From: Bacteroidales bacterium UBA3663 | Lineage (GTDB): Bacteria; Bacteroidota; Bacteroidia; Bacteroidales; UBA3663 | Direction of reading: 5' to 3' | NCBI GenBank assembly: GCA_002373755.1 | Contig: DFJU01000079.1 | Coordinates: 1 to 36,067 of the forward strand | DNA length: 36,067 bases | Shown here: positions 1 through 7,540 of the stretch, piece by piece | Numbering within the stretch: the first letter of the stretch is position 1 | Layout: every line of letters starts with the position of its first letter | Notes under the pieces: model-generated | The model's input: only the letters and a program-made list of their open reading frames with translations | Database searches by the model: none | Told to the model about the DNA's origin: nothing | Program-made: the position numbers and the translations under genes

Positions 1-284
1 TTGCAGCTCCAGGCATCAAGAAAGAGTATTGCCGCGTGAGCATCAACGACGACGGCAATCTGTCGGTCGCCATTGAAAACAAGTTTGAACACAAACACGA
101 AGACAAGGGTCAGCACTACCTGCGCCGCGAATTCTCTTATTCCAACTACGAGCAGAACTACACGCTGCCCGACGATGTGGAAAAAGACAAGATTTCGGCC
201 AAAGTCGAAGACGGTGTGTTGACCATCAACCTGCCAAAGATGGAGCAGAAGGCTAAGGTTTCCAAAGCAATCACAATTTCTTAA
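1..284 (+). CDS. Hsp20/alpha-crystallin small heat-shock protein (3' part)
   Basis: The reading frame is open from the first bases of the window, so only the C-terminal ~94 residues are present and the start lies upstream. The visible part is most of an alpha-crystallin domain. It has the beta-strand pattern with EFSYSNYEQNYTLPDDV, then KISAKVEDGVLTINLPK, which matches the family's conserved A-x-x-x-(D/E)-G-V-L-x-I-x-(L/V)-P signature, and a short tail ending KAITIS that resembles the I-x-I anchoring tail. Small heat-shock proteins form cytosolic oligomers that hold unfolding proteins for refolding by DnaK/ClpB. A strong terminator follows 20 bases after the stop. The family call is firm. The paralogue and full length cannot be judged. 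Confidence 0.93.
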   Translation, partial: AAPGIKKEYCRVSINDDGNLSVAIENKFEHKHEDKGQHYLRREFSYSNYEQNYTLPDDVEKDKISAKVEDGVLTINLPKMEQKAKVSKAITIS

Positions 285-303
285 AGCATCTTAAAAGTCG
301 AAT

Positions 304-340
304 GGTGCGGCATCCACAACGGATGTCGCACCATTTTTTT
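304..340 (+). terminator. Rho-independent terminator after hsp20
   Basis: A perfect 12-bp stem is formed by 304-315 (GGTGCGGCATCC) and 321-332 (GGATGTCGCACC) with a 5-nt loop, followed by a T run at 334-340. It ends the plus-strand hsp20 transcript. The flanking AAT/ATT also pair, so it may also help stop the convergent minus-strand gene that ends at 348. Confidence 0.9.
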
Positions 341-347
341 GATTCTA

Positions 348-1838
348 TCATTCCGCGACGTTCAGGCCGATGACACGAAACGCGGTATCGCTCTGCGACT
401 CAATGAAATCGAACAAGATTGTCCCCGACGGCAACGGTTCGAACGTGAGGCGACAATGGCCGAGTTCCCCCATCGGCACACTCACAGTCTTGTCAAGGCC
501 AATGCTCGACCCGATGATTCTGCTGACGCATAGGCCGTTGACATACAGGCCGAATGTGGAAGCTATATTATACTTTGTCAAAGTACGTGGAACGGTGCAA
601 TAGAGCACAACCGAATCGCGATGGATTTCAATTTCATCGACAAGGATTCCATGAAAATCGGCAAATGCCGGGCTGACAATCTTCGTAACGCCATTTTCCG
701 TCTTGAATACTGGTTCAGGAAAAGCATAGGCTTCCTTCACTACGTTAAGAATACGTATTTCATTGGCTCCTTTCCACTTTTTCGCGATTGTTCCATCGGG
801 CTTGATAACAAAGAAACTCGGGAAACCGTCAATCCGATACTCGGAGAATATGCCATCCTCACCTTCGTGGTCGTTCCACAGCGGACTGACGTAACTCTCA
901 TTGGCCGCCATCTCTTCAAACTGCTTCCGAGTGTCTTTTGTCACAGTGATGATTTCGAGTTTTTTGTCGATGCCTCGTTGATAAAGATACCTCACGATGG
1001 GCAAAATCATCCGGCACGGGCCACAATAATAGCTGCCGAAATCGACAATGCGCCATTTGCCATCATAGTCGGCCAGATGGTGCACGTTGCCAGCTGCATC
1101 GTACATGTCATAGTCCTTGAATTTGTCGCCGACATCTGGCACATGCAATTCACCGAAAAGATTTTCAGTGATACGCCTGCCGATGGGAGTCGCCTTGTCG
1201 CTTTCCGACAGTTTGTCGTACAATTCCTGAATTGCGACACGCTCCGGATCGTCCTTACTTTTTGAGGATACAATTCTGGTGGACCACTCATAGTCCATTA
1301 GCCAATACTCATCAACCGGCATTTCGCGCATCGCCACCAAATCTTGGGCTTCTCGCTTCCTAATTACTTCCCGCAAACGAGGCATCTGCGCAATCATGCC
1401 CTCCATGGTCGTTGCCGTGTCATTATCCTGATATTCAGCTCCAAGTTCCTTCAAAAACTCATTTTTCCTGTTCGAATATTCCTGACGAGGATGCTGGCTC
1501 GTAACAGTCCAATAGTTCGGATAATCGCCCGAGCCCGTCACTACCGCCTTGGTGTCCGGCAGAATATAAACATCCCGCAGCCGGCTTACATAACGCTTGG
1601 AAAGGCATATACCATAATAAATGTCTTCCGTAAAGTTTTCGCATTTGTAGAGGAATGAACATCGACCATTCCGCACAGAATCACGAAAAACGGAAGTTCC
1701 GACACCGCCTTCATACCTATAAATCTCGACCGCTTCATATTTCTTGATATCGGCCACATTGACTTCGATAATAGTTTCAGCTCTCATCGAAGCAGACAAT
1801 GCCAAAGCGACAATGCTTGCGACAAAGATATTTTTCAT
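348..1838 (-). CDS. TlpA-like thioredoxin-fold protein, exported
   Basis: This is a 496-residue protein with an N-terminal signal peptide (about residues 1-20, MKNIF...SASMRA). There is no lipobox cysteine, so it is probably periplasmic. A TlpA/AhpC-type thioredoxin domain spans roughly residues 231-370 with the redox motif CGPC (Cys272, Cys275). The downstream cis-Pro region reads GFPSFFVIKPDGTI. Residues 21-230 form an N-terminal region like those preceding thioredoxin domains in Bacteroidota (DUF4369-like by general shape). The last ~125 residues form a further beta-rich domain I do not recognise. Family knowledge suggests thiol-disulfide exchange in the periplasm; the substrate is unknown. 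A TAnnTTTG promoter element lies at 1891-1898. The gene converges on hsp20. Confidence 0.85.
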   Translation of the reverse strand: MKNIFVASIVALALSASMRAETIIEVNVADIKKYEAVEIYRYEGGVGTSVFRDSVRNGRCSFLYKCENFTEDIYYGICLSKRYVSRLRDVYILPDTKAVVTGSGDYPNYWTVTSQHPRQEYSNRKNEFLKELGAEYQDNDTATTMEGMIAQMPRLREVIRKREAQDLVAMREMPVDEYWLMDYEWSTRIVSSKSKDDPERVAIQELYDKLSESDKATPIGRRITENLFGELHVPDVGDKFKDYDMYDAAGNVHHLADYDGKWRIVDFGSYYCGPCRMILPIVRYLYQRGIDKKLEIITVTKDTRKQFEEMAANESYVSPLWNDHEGEDGIFSEYRIDGFPSFFVIKPDGTIAKKWKGANEIRILNVVKEAYAFPEPVFKTENGVTKIVSPAFADFHGILVDEIEIHRDSVVLYCTVPRTLTKYNIASTFGLYVNGLCVSRIIGSSIGLDKTVSVPMGELGHCRLTFEPLPSGTILFDFIESQSDTAFRVIGLNVAE

Positions 1839-1890
1839 TTCGTGTTTGTTTTATTTTTCAATGGAATTGGACTTTGTAATGATTTCGCCA

Positions 1891-1898
1891 CAAATTTA
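1891..1898 (-). promoter_or_regulatory. Bacteroidota -7 element for the TlpA-like gene
   Basis: The minus strand reads TAAATTTG, an exact TAnnTTTG, 52 bases before the ATG at 1838. No TTTG element sits at the ideal distance, so this is a -7-only match. Confidence 0.5.
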
Positions 1899-1955
1899 CA
1901 CAAAACTTTCTAATGATGAATTTCAAACTGCGACGAGACATCCATAAAACTTACG

Positions 1956-1990
1956 AAAAAAGCCCCGAAGTCAAAACTTCGAGGCTTATT
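1956..1990 (-). terminator. Rho-independent terminator of the TPR/OmpA-like lipoprotein gene
   Basis: On the minus strand AAGCCTCGAAGT (1987-1976), a TTTG loop and ACTTCGGGGCTT (1971-1960) form a 12-bp stem with one G-T pair, followed by TTTTT. It sits just after the stop codon at 2012. Confidence 0.9.
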
Positions 1991-2011
1991 CTGTGAATTG
2001 ATTGCGTTCAA

Positions 2012-3691
2012 TTAGAGTGCAGCAACAGCCGATGCATACTTAGCGAACTCGGCATCGTTAGCAGCCTTAGCCTTCAAGTCAGCGTTCAACTTGACAGCCT
2101 CCTTCAGGCTGCTCTCGACAGCAGCTGCATTGTTGGTGCGGGCTGCTACGACAGCGAGAAGGTAGTAAGTTGTAGCATTCTTTGCCTCAACAGCCTCCAA
2201 AGTGGCCTTAGCGTCGCTGTACTTGTTAGAGCAGATCTGAGCGACTGCAAGGTTGTTGCACTTCTTGTCGCCGAACGACTTGATAGCCTGAGCATACTTG
2301 CCCTGACGAACCAAGAGAGTGCCGTATGCCTCACCGTACTCCTCGCATGAGCCACCCTTACCGAAGTAAGACTCAGCAGCAGCGAGATCGCCGTCGTGAA
2401 GAGCAATCAAACCGAGGTTGAGGTTTGCCTGCGCATTGGCGGCATCCTTAGCAATAACGCCTTCCCAAGCCTTCTTTGCCTCAGCGAACTTGCCCTGGTT
2501 GAAGTAGATGCCGGCAGTGTTGTTCAAAGCGCGGACATCCTCTGGGAAACGGTTGGTTGCGATGCGGTAAGCATTCAGCTTCAGCTCGTCCTCCTTCTGG
2601 AGAGTAGCAGCGTAGAGCAGCTCCTCAAGGGTCAAAGAATCAGGGTTGCTTGAGATGAGGCCGAGAATCTCTTCGTCAGAGTGGCCGATGTTCTTGATGG
2701 TTGCAGCAACCTTAGAGTAACGCAACTGTGGAAGAATTTCGTCCGACAGCTCCTTGTAAGCAGCAGAGAGGTTCTTGATTTCGGTCTCACGCTGATCTGG
2801 GTTGCTGATGCGGCCGAGAACATTGAGCACGAGCTGCTTGTCCTGGATGTTGGAGTTCTGAACCAACTCCTTGAAGCCTTCCCAATCCTCAGCAATCTGG
2901 GTTGTAGTGATAGAGCCTTCCATCTTGGCCTTCTTGAAGAAGTTCTGCAGGTAGTTAGAAGAAGCCTTTTCACGACCGGCAGCCAACTTCTCGTTGAGGC
3001 TGACAGCACCTTCTGGAGATGCGGTAGAAATCATCTCGATGCCCTCGAACTCGCGACGCTCCTCGTTCTTGGTGTTCTTGATCATGTTCTGCACATTCTT
3101 CATCTCCTCCTTGTTGGTTTCAGAATTGCGCAGGCTGGTTGACTGATACTGGTAGATAACCTTTGCGAAATACTTGTCGAAGGTATCCTTGACGAACTGA
3201 TCAGCAGCGTATGCAGGAGTAGCCTCATCGGCCGTAGCCATTGTCTCAGTAGCGACAACGCCGTCGGCAATCTTGATGCGCTCGAAGGTGAAGTCCTTCT
3301 TGCCGATGTGGCCGACATACTCGATGTAGAGCTCAGACTTGGCCATGTCAGGCACATAGTCGAAATGAGCCTTGAAGGTCAGTGTGCCGCCATATTTGTA
3401 CGAAACGGTCTCGTCGTTGCCCTTGACCTTCTCGCCCTGATAGGTGAGAGTCTCCGACTTTGCCTCGCCGTTGGCATAGACAAGCACAGGAGTGACATCG
3501 ACCGTAGCCTTTTTCTTGAAATACTTCTCTGGATAGGTAACGGTGATTGTTGCATCGACCGCACCGCCGACCTCTACCAATGGACTTGGATCACAAGTAA
3601 AGTTCTCGCTCGTCAGGGGTTCGAGCTTGTTGCAAGAGGTTGCAGCAAGAACTGCGACGGCTGCAAGTACTAATGAAAAAATCTTCTTCAT
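2012..3691 (-). CDS. Lipoprotein with OmpA-like and TPR regions
   Basis: A 559-residue lipoprotein. The signal peptide ends in a lipobox with the lipidated cysteine at position 20 (LAATSC-N). The residues after the Cys (NKLEPL) are not an acidic surface-export signal, so it is likely retained on the periplasmic face. The N-terminal ~150 residues are beta-rich. Around residues 215-255 there is a segment (ISTASPEG...N..LA.GRE...YL) that resembles the OmpA C-terminal domain pattern SPEG-N-LS-RA. From about residue 345 the protein is helical with TPR repeats such as ALNNTAGIYFNQGKFAEAKKAW. I infer a role in envelope assembly or peptidoglycan association; the exact function is unknown. It has a near-perfect promoter (3760-3791) with a leader of about 60 nt and its own terminator, suggesting a well-expressed single-gene unit. 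Codon use (many GCAGCC, AAG, CTC) also fits high expression. Confidence 0.85.
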   Translation of the reverse strand: MKKIFSLVLAAVAVLAATSCNKLEPLTSENFTCDPSPLVEVGGAVDATITVTYPEKYFKKKATVDVTPVLVYANGEAKSETLTYQGEKVKGNDETVSYKYGGTLTFKAHFDYVPDMAKSELYIEYVGHIGKKDFTFERIKIADGVVATETMATADEATPAYAADQFVKDTFDKYFAKVIYQYQSTSLRNSETNKEEMKNVQNMIKNTKNEERREFEGIEMISTASPEGAVSLNEKLAAGREKASSNYLQNFFKKAKMEGSITTTQIAEDWEGFKELVQNSNIQDKQLVLNVLGRISNPDQRETEIKNLSAAYKELSDEILPQLRYSKVAATIKNIGHSDEEILGLISSNPDSLTLEELLYAATLQKEDELKLNAYRIATNRFPEDVRALNNTAGIYFNQGKFAEAKKAWEGVIAKDAANAQANLNLGLIALHDGDLAAAESYFGKGGSCEEYGEAYGTLLVRQGKYAQAIKSFGDKKCNNLAVAQICSNKYSDAKATLEAVEAKNATTYYLLAVVAARTNNAAAVESSLKEAVKLNADLKAKAANDAEFAKYASAVAAL

Positions 3692-3759
3692 TGTGTCAAT
3701 TGAATTAAAGAGTTTATGTTAAAGTTGTTTGATTTGATTCTCATTTTATTAAAACGCGG

Positions 3760-3791
3760 CAAAGGTAAAAAAATTTTGTTCCAACTCCAAA
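3760..3791 (-). promoter_or_regulatory. Consensus Bacteroidota promoter of the TPR/OmpA-like lipoprotein
   Basis: On the minus strand the -33 element TTTG (3791-3788) is followed by 20 bases and the -7 element TACCTTTG (3767-3760). Both boxes match the known Bacteroides consensus (TTTG, TAnnTTTG). Confidence 0.85.
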
Positions 3792-3816
3792 TTTTACCAG
3801 ATTTATTCATTTTTTT

Positions 3817-4719
3817 TCACATCTTATGAATCTTGTTGCGAGGATGATAGGTCAAAATCTCTTCTCTCAGCATCTGGCGGTCAACTTTTGTGTAGATTTC
3901 GGTGGTTGAAATCTGCTCGTGTCCGAGCATCATCTGGATAGCTCGCAGGTTGGCTCCGCCCTCAAGCAAATGGGTAGCAAAAGTGTGGCGCAACGTGTGC
4001 GGACTTATCTCCTTCTGCACGCCGGCCTCCTGTGCATAACGCTTGACGATGTTGAACACCATCATGCGGCTCAATGCACGGCCGAAACGGTTAAGGAATA
4101 CGTGGTCCTGGAATCCGGGCTTCACGTCGAGCTCATAGCGGAACTGAAAATAGTTGTGAATTTCGCGTAGCGCCGACTCTGAAATTGGCACGATGCGCTG
4201 TTTGCGGCCTTTACCGAAAACCATTATATAGTGCTCTTTTTCAAAGATATTGGAGATGCGCAAATCGATCAGTTCCGACACTCGGAGGCCGCAGCTGTAG
4301 AGCGTCTCAAGGATTGCGCGGTTGCGTTGGCCGTCGCAGGTCGAAGCGTCGGTAGCAGCAATCATCGCATCGACCTCCTGCAGCGACAGGACCATCGGCA
4401 GATGCTCGCCCAGTTTGGGCGCATCGATGAGTTCTGTCGGATCGACCTCAAGCACGCCTTCAAGCCGCAGAAATTTATAGAAGGAGCGCACTCCCACAAG
4501 TATCCTTTTTTGCGACGTTGCAGAGATGCCGACTTCATGCAAATCGTACAGGAATTCCTCGACATCCGATTGGCCGACATCGCACAAAGAAAGCCCCTTC
4601 GGGCGAACAAAATCTTGCAGTTTTTTTATGTCCGACAGGTAAGCTTCGACGGAATTATCGGTCAAGTTGCGTTCAAATTTCAGGTAAGATTGATAATTTG
4701 TAAGGTTATTTTCATCCAT
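3817..4719 (-). CDS. xerD: Site-specific tyrosine recombinase XerD
   Basis: A 300-residue protein, the usual XerC/XerD length. The N-terminal SAM-like core-binding domain (residues ~5-90) is followed by the catalytic domain with the full tyrosine recombinase set: Arg146 (CGLRVSEL), Lys170 (GKGRKQR), His241 and Arg244 (HTLRHTFATHLLEGG), His267 (LGHEQISTTEIY) and the nucleophile Tyr276. XerD resolves chromosome dimers at dif together with XerC and FtsK. It is divergent from aroQ, an arrangement I recall from Bacteroides relatives, which supports a housekeeping recombinase and not an integrase of a mobile element. XerC and XerD are similar, so the D assignment rests partly on this synteny. Confidence 0.92.
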   Translation of the reverse strand: MDENNLTNYQSYLKFERNLTDNSVEAYLSDIKKLQDFVRPKGLSLCDVGQSDVEEFLYDLHEVGISATSQKRILVGVRSFYKFLRLEGVLEVDPTELIDAPKLGEHLPMVLSLQEVDAMIAATDASTCDGQRNRAILETLYSCGLRVSELIDLRISNIFEKEHYIMVFGKGRKQRIVPISESALREIHNYFQFRYELDVKPGFQDHVFLNRFGRALSRMMVFNIVKRYAQEAGVQKEISPHTLRHTFATHLLEGGANLRAIQMMLGHEQISTTEIYTKVDRQMLREEILTYHPRNKIHKM

Positions 4720-4734
4720 TTTCTATTTTTTGCG

Positions 4735-4742
4735 TACCTTTG
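4735..4742 (+). promoter_or_regulatory. Probable -7 promoter element for aroQ
   Basis: TACCTTTG is an exact TAnnTTTG, 63 bases before the aroQ start, inside the xerD/aroQ divergent gap. No TTTG element is found 19-21 bases upstream, so the -33 box is missing or weak. Confidence 0.55.
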
Positions 4743-4805
4743 CAACGTTTTTTTCACATACGAGGCGCAAAAATATAAAAAAGGGAGATAATTAGCAAGC
4801 ACAAA

Positions 4806-5282
4806 ATGAAAATTCTAATCATCAATGGCCCAAATCTGAATCTGTTGGGGCGACGCGAGCCTGGCATCTACGGAGCAGAAACATTTGAAAAATTCCTTGA
4901 GCAGCTTCGTGCTGCCTATCCGCAAGTCGAAATCGAATATTTCCAAAGCAATATTGAGGGTGAAATCGTTGACCGGCTGCACCAAGCAGGGTTCGGCAGC
5001 GAGGCCAATCTGCGCGACGGCGTGGCGCATCCCAACGGAGGCTTGGCCGATGGCATTGTGCTCAACGCCGGAGCCTACACCCATACGAGCGTGGCCATCC
5101 ACGACGCCATCCGCGCCATCAAGACTCCGGTCATCGAGGTGCACATCAGCAACGTCCACCAGCGCGAGGAGTTCCGCCATCACTCCTACATCTCGCCCGC
5201 CGCAGCCGGCATCATCGTCGGATTCGGGCTCGACGGCTACCGATTGGCCATCGAAGGGCTGCTGCGGAAATCCAATGGATGA
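4806..5282 (+). CDS. aroQ: 3-dehydroquinate dehydratase, type II
   Basis: This enzyme converts 3-dehydroquinate to 3-dehydroshikimate in the shikimate pathway by the trans-elimination, dodecameric type II mechanism. Family residues are present: NGPNLNLLGRREPGIYG with catalytic Tyr22, NAGAYTHTS (Asn88), EVHISNVHQREEFRHHS with catalytic His113 and Arg124. At 158 residues it is longer than the usual ~140-150. The extra length sits at about residues 64-80 (SEANLRDGVAHPNGGLA), between the QAGF helix end and the DGIVLNAG strand, where most homologues go directly from GF to DGI. The gene is first in a plus-strand run with pyk 67 bases downstream. Confidence 0.95.
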   Translation: MKILIINGPNLNLLGRREPGIYGAETFEKFLEQLRAAYPQVEIEYFQSNIEGEIVDRLHQAGFGSEANLRDGVAHPNGGLADGIVLNAGAYTHTSVAIHDAIRAIKTPVIEVHISNVHQREEFRHHSYISPAAAGIIVGFGLDGYRLAIEGLLRKSNG

Positions 5283-5349
5283 TTGATAACGCCATTGGCC
5301 ACAAAAACAGACAAAAAACGTTATTATAAGGGAAAATTTATAAACGATT

Positions 5350-6774
5350 ATGAAGAAAACAAAGATTGTTTGCACAATCAGCGACATCCGTTGCGATGTC
5401 CCATTCTTACAAGATTTGTACGACCGCGGAATGAACGTCGTACGCATGAACACCGCCCACGCCACCGACGAGGGCCTGCATCAGTTGATTGCCAATGTAC
5501 GCGCCGTCAGCGACATGATTCCGATTCTGATTGACACCAAGGGACCGGAAATCCGCACGACGGTCTTCCCCGACGACTATACAGAGAAATTCATCATCTT
5601 CGAGCCCGGCGACAAGGTGCGCATGGTGGGCAACCCGAAAGGCGTTTCGACACACGACGAAATCTCGATGAACTACGCGGATTTCGTGAAGGATGTGCCG
5701 GTCGGGGCCAATGTCCTTATCGACGACGGCGAAATCGCATTCAAGATTCTGGCCAAGGAGGGCAACGCCCTTATCGCCGAGGCACAGAACCACGGTGAAA
5801 TGGGCCAGCGCAAGTCGGTCAACGTGCCGGGCGTAAGCATCAAGCTGCCTTCGCTCACCGACAAGGACCGCCACAACATCGACCTCGCCATCCGCGAGGA
5901 CATCGACTTCATCGCCCACTCGTTCGTCCGCTCAAAGCAGGACATCCTCGACATCCAGGAGATTCTCGACGCCCAGAAGTCGGGCATCAAAATAATCGCC
6001 AAGATCGAAAATCAGGAGGGAGTTGACAACATCGACGAGATTCTGGACGTGGCCTATGGCGTGATGGTTGCGCGCGGCGACCTCGGTATCGAAGTGCCAC
6101 AGGAGAAGATTCCTGGCATCCAGCGTATGCTGATCCGCAAGTGCACGCTGCGCAACAAGCCGGTCATCGTCGCCACACAGATGCTGCACACTATGATCAA
6201 GAATCCACGTCCGACGCGTGCCGAGGTTTCTGACATCGCCAATGCCGTATTTGCCGAGACCGATGCCGTCATGCTGTCGGGCGAAACGGCCTACGGTGCC
6301 TATCCGCGCGAAGCCGTCCAAACAATGGCCAAGGTCTGCATGGAGGCCGAAGCCGAATTGGACAGCCAGGAGTACAAGATGCCGAGCCACTTCGGCAAGG
6401 TGTCGCCCAGCACGGCCAGCTACCTGTGCAAGCACGCAGCCATCGCCCAGGAAAGCCTCGGCGTGAAGGCCTTCATCACCGAAAACTACAGCGGCTACGC
6501 TTCGCGCATGCTGTCGAGCTACCGTCCGAAGGGTCCGATTTACGCATTGTGCCACGACATGCACGCCGTACGCCTGCTGGGACTCAGTTTCGGCGTACAG
6601 CCCAGCCTTGTCACCGCATCGGACAACCACTTCCTCTACATGGGTCTGTCGCAGCTCGTTCAGAGCGGCAAGGTCAAGGCCGAGGACCTGATGGCATACC
6701 TTTGGGGTGCGACCAACATGGGTATCTCATCGCTCGAAATCAATCCGGCCGAGAAGATCCTGAGAGAGGCATAA
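5350..6774 (+). CDS. pyk: Pyruvate kinase
   Basis: Catalyses phosphoenolpyruvate + ADP to pyruvate + ATP, the last step of glycolysis. The 474-residue protein has the standard order of TIM-barrel A domain, B domain (about residues 70-165) and C-terminal domain. Visible motifs are RMNTAH near the N terminus (other families have R-L-N-F-S-H), DTKGPEIRT, the catalytic-lysine segment IIAKIENQEG, the metal/phosphate site VARGDLGIEVP, and the signature region MLSGETAYGAYP. The start ATG at 5350 gives the expected N terminus KTKIVCTIS. It follows aroQ on the same strand without a clear promoter of its own. A weak hairpin lies downstream (6806-6839). Confidence 0.96.
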   Translation: MKKTKIVCTISDIRCDVPFLQDLYDRGMNVVRMNTAHATDEGLHQLIANVRAVSDMIPILIDTKGPEIRTTVFPDDYTEKFIIFEPGDKVRMVGNPKGVSTHDEISMNYADFVKDVPVGANVLIDDGEIAFKILAKEGNALIAEAQNHGEMGQRKSVNVPGVSIKLPSLTDKDRHNIDLAIREDIDFIAHSFVRSKQDILDIQEILDAQKSGIKIIAKIENQEGVDNIDEILDVAYGVMVARGDLGIEVPQEKIPGIQRMLIRKCTLRNKPVIVATQMLHTMIKNPRPTRAEVSDIANAVFAETDAVMLSGETAYGAYPREAVQTMAKVCMEAEAELDSQEYKMPSHFGKVSPSTASYLCKHAAIAQESLGVKAFITENYSGYASRMLSSYRPKGPIYALCHDMHAVRLLGLSFGVQPSLVTASDNHFLYMGLSQLVQSGKVKAEDLMAYLWGATNMGISSLEINPAEKILREA

Positions 6775-6805
6775 CTTTCTTAAAAAGAAAGAGTTATTAG
6801 TTGTC

Positions 6806-6839
6806 AGTTAATAGTTACGAGTTATTGACTGACAACCGA
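6806..6839 (+). repeat. Inverted repeat between pyk and the O-methyltransferase
   Basis: GTTGTCAGT near 6800 and ACTGACAAC near 6830-6838 pair exactly. The inner bases (TAATA with TATTG, one wobble) extend the stem to about 14 bp with a short loop. No T run follows. It could be an attenuator, an mRNA-processing hairpin or a remnant of a dispersed repeat. Coordinates are good to a few bases. Confidence 0.5.
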
Positions 6840-6859
6840 CAAATTTTATCGCAGATAAA

Positions 6860-7540
6860 TTGAACTACGAAGAGACCGCAGATGCGTTGGACGAATACGT
6901 CTTGCGCCACATTGACCCCGAACCGGAAGTCTTGCACACGGTGCAACGGCTGACGCACCTGCGACTCACCTACACCCGAATGTGCAGCGGCCACCTACAG
7001 GGCAGAATGTTGAAAATGCTTTGCGCTACGGCCAATGCACATCGTATCCTTGAACTTGGCACATTCAGCGGCTACAGCGCCATCAGCATGGCCGAGGCAT
7101 TGACGCCCGACCCGGCAGACGGCATCGAGACGCTCCACACCATCGAGGTGTTCGACGAGCTGGAGGACTTCATCCGCGAAAACCTCGGGCGGGCGGGCGA
7201 CATCGGCCGAAAAATCACACTCCATCTGGGCGACGCGCTGCAACTCATCCCCGAGGTGAGCCGCGAGGTCGGAAAGCCGTGGGACGTTGTCTTCATCGAT
7301 GCCGACAAGCGCCACTACGCGGATTATTACGAGGCAGTTTTGCCCTACGTGCGCCGTGGCGGATTGATATTGGCCGACAATACACTGTGGGACGGCAAGG
7401 TGCTCGACCCTCAGCCCAAAGAGAGCGACCTGCAGACGCGCGGACTGCAACTTTTCAACGACATCATTGCCCGCGACAACCGCGTAGAAAAGGTGATTCT
7501 GCCCATGCGCGACGGACTTACCATCATCCGCAAACTATGA
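6860..7540 (+). CDS. Class I SAM-dependent O-methyltransferase (COMT-like)
   Basis: A 226-residue SAM-dependent methyltransferase of the Methyltransf_3 (catechol/caffeoyl-CoA O-methyltransferase-like) family. It shows motif I ILELGTFSGYSAISMAEAL (residues ~66-84), the acidic strand TIEVFDELEDFIRENL, and the metal-binding region VFIDADKRHYADYYEAVLPYVRRGGLILADNTLWDGKV, where the D-A-D-K-x-x-Y and D-N pairs are typical divalent-metal ligands. Its substrate is unknown. The only in-frame start that keeps the conserved N-terminal helix (EYVLRHIDPEPE) is TTG at 6860; an in-frame stop occurs at 6830 and no ATG intervenes. The end overlaps the next gene by ATGA (7537-7540), indicating translational coupling. 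Confidence 0.9.
   Translation: MNYEETADALDEYVLRHIDPEPEVLHTVQRLTHLRLTYTRMCSGHLQGRMLKMLCATANAHRILELGTFSGYSAISMAEALTPDPADGIETLHTIEVFDELEDFIRENLGRAGDIGRKITLHLGDALQLIPEVSREVGKPWDVVFIDADKRHYADYYEAVLPYVRRGGLILADNTLWDGKVLDPQPKESDLQTRGLQLFNDIIARDNRVEKVILPMRDGLTIIRKL

Noticed and set aside
3817..4719. Tyrosine recombinase as a sign of an integrated mobile element
   Set aside because: All features and synteny point to housekeeping XerD. No attachment-site repeats, phage or conjugation genes are nearby.
7279..7536. Extended N terminus for the orphan methyltransferase
   Set aside because: The extension is read out of frame inside the O-methyltransferase gene and is Arg-rich. The ATG overlapping the previous stop is the natural start.
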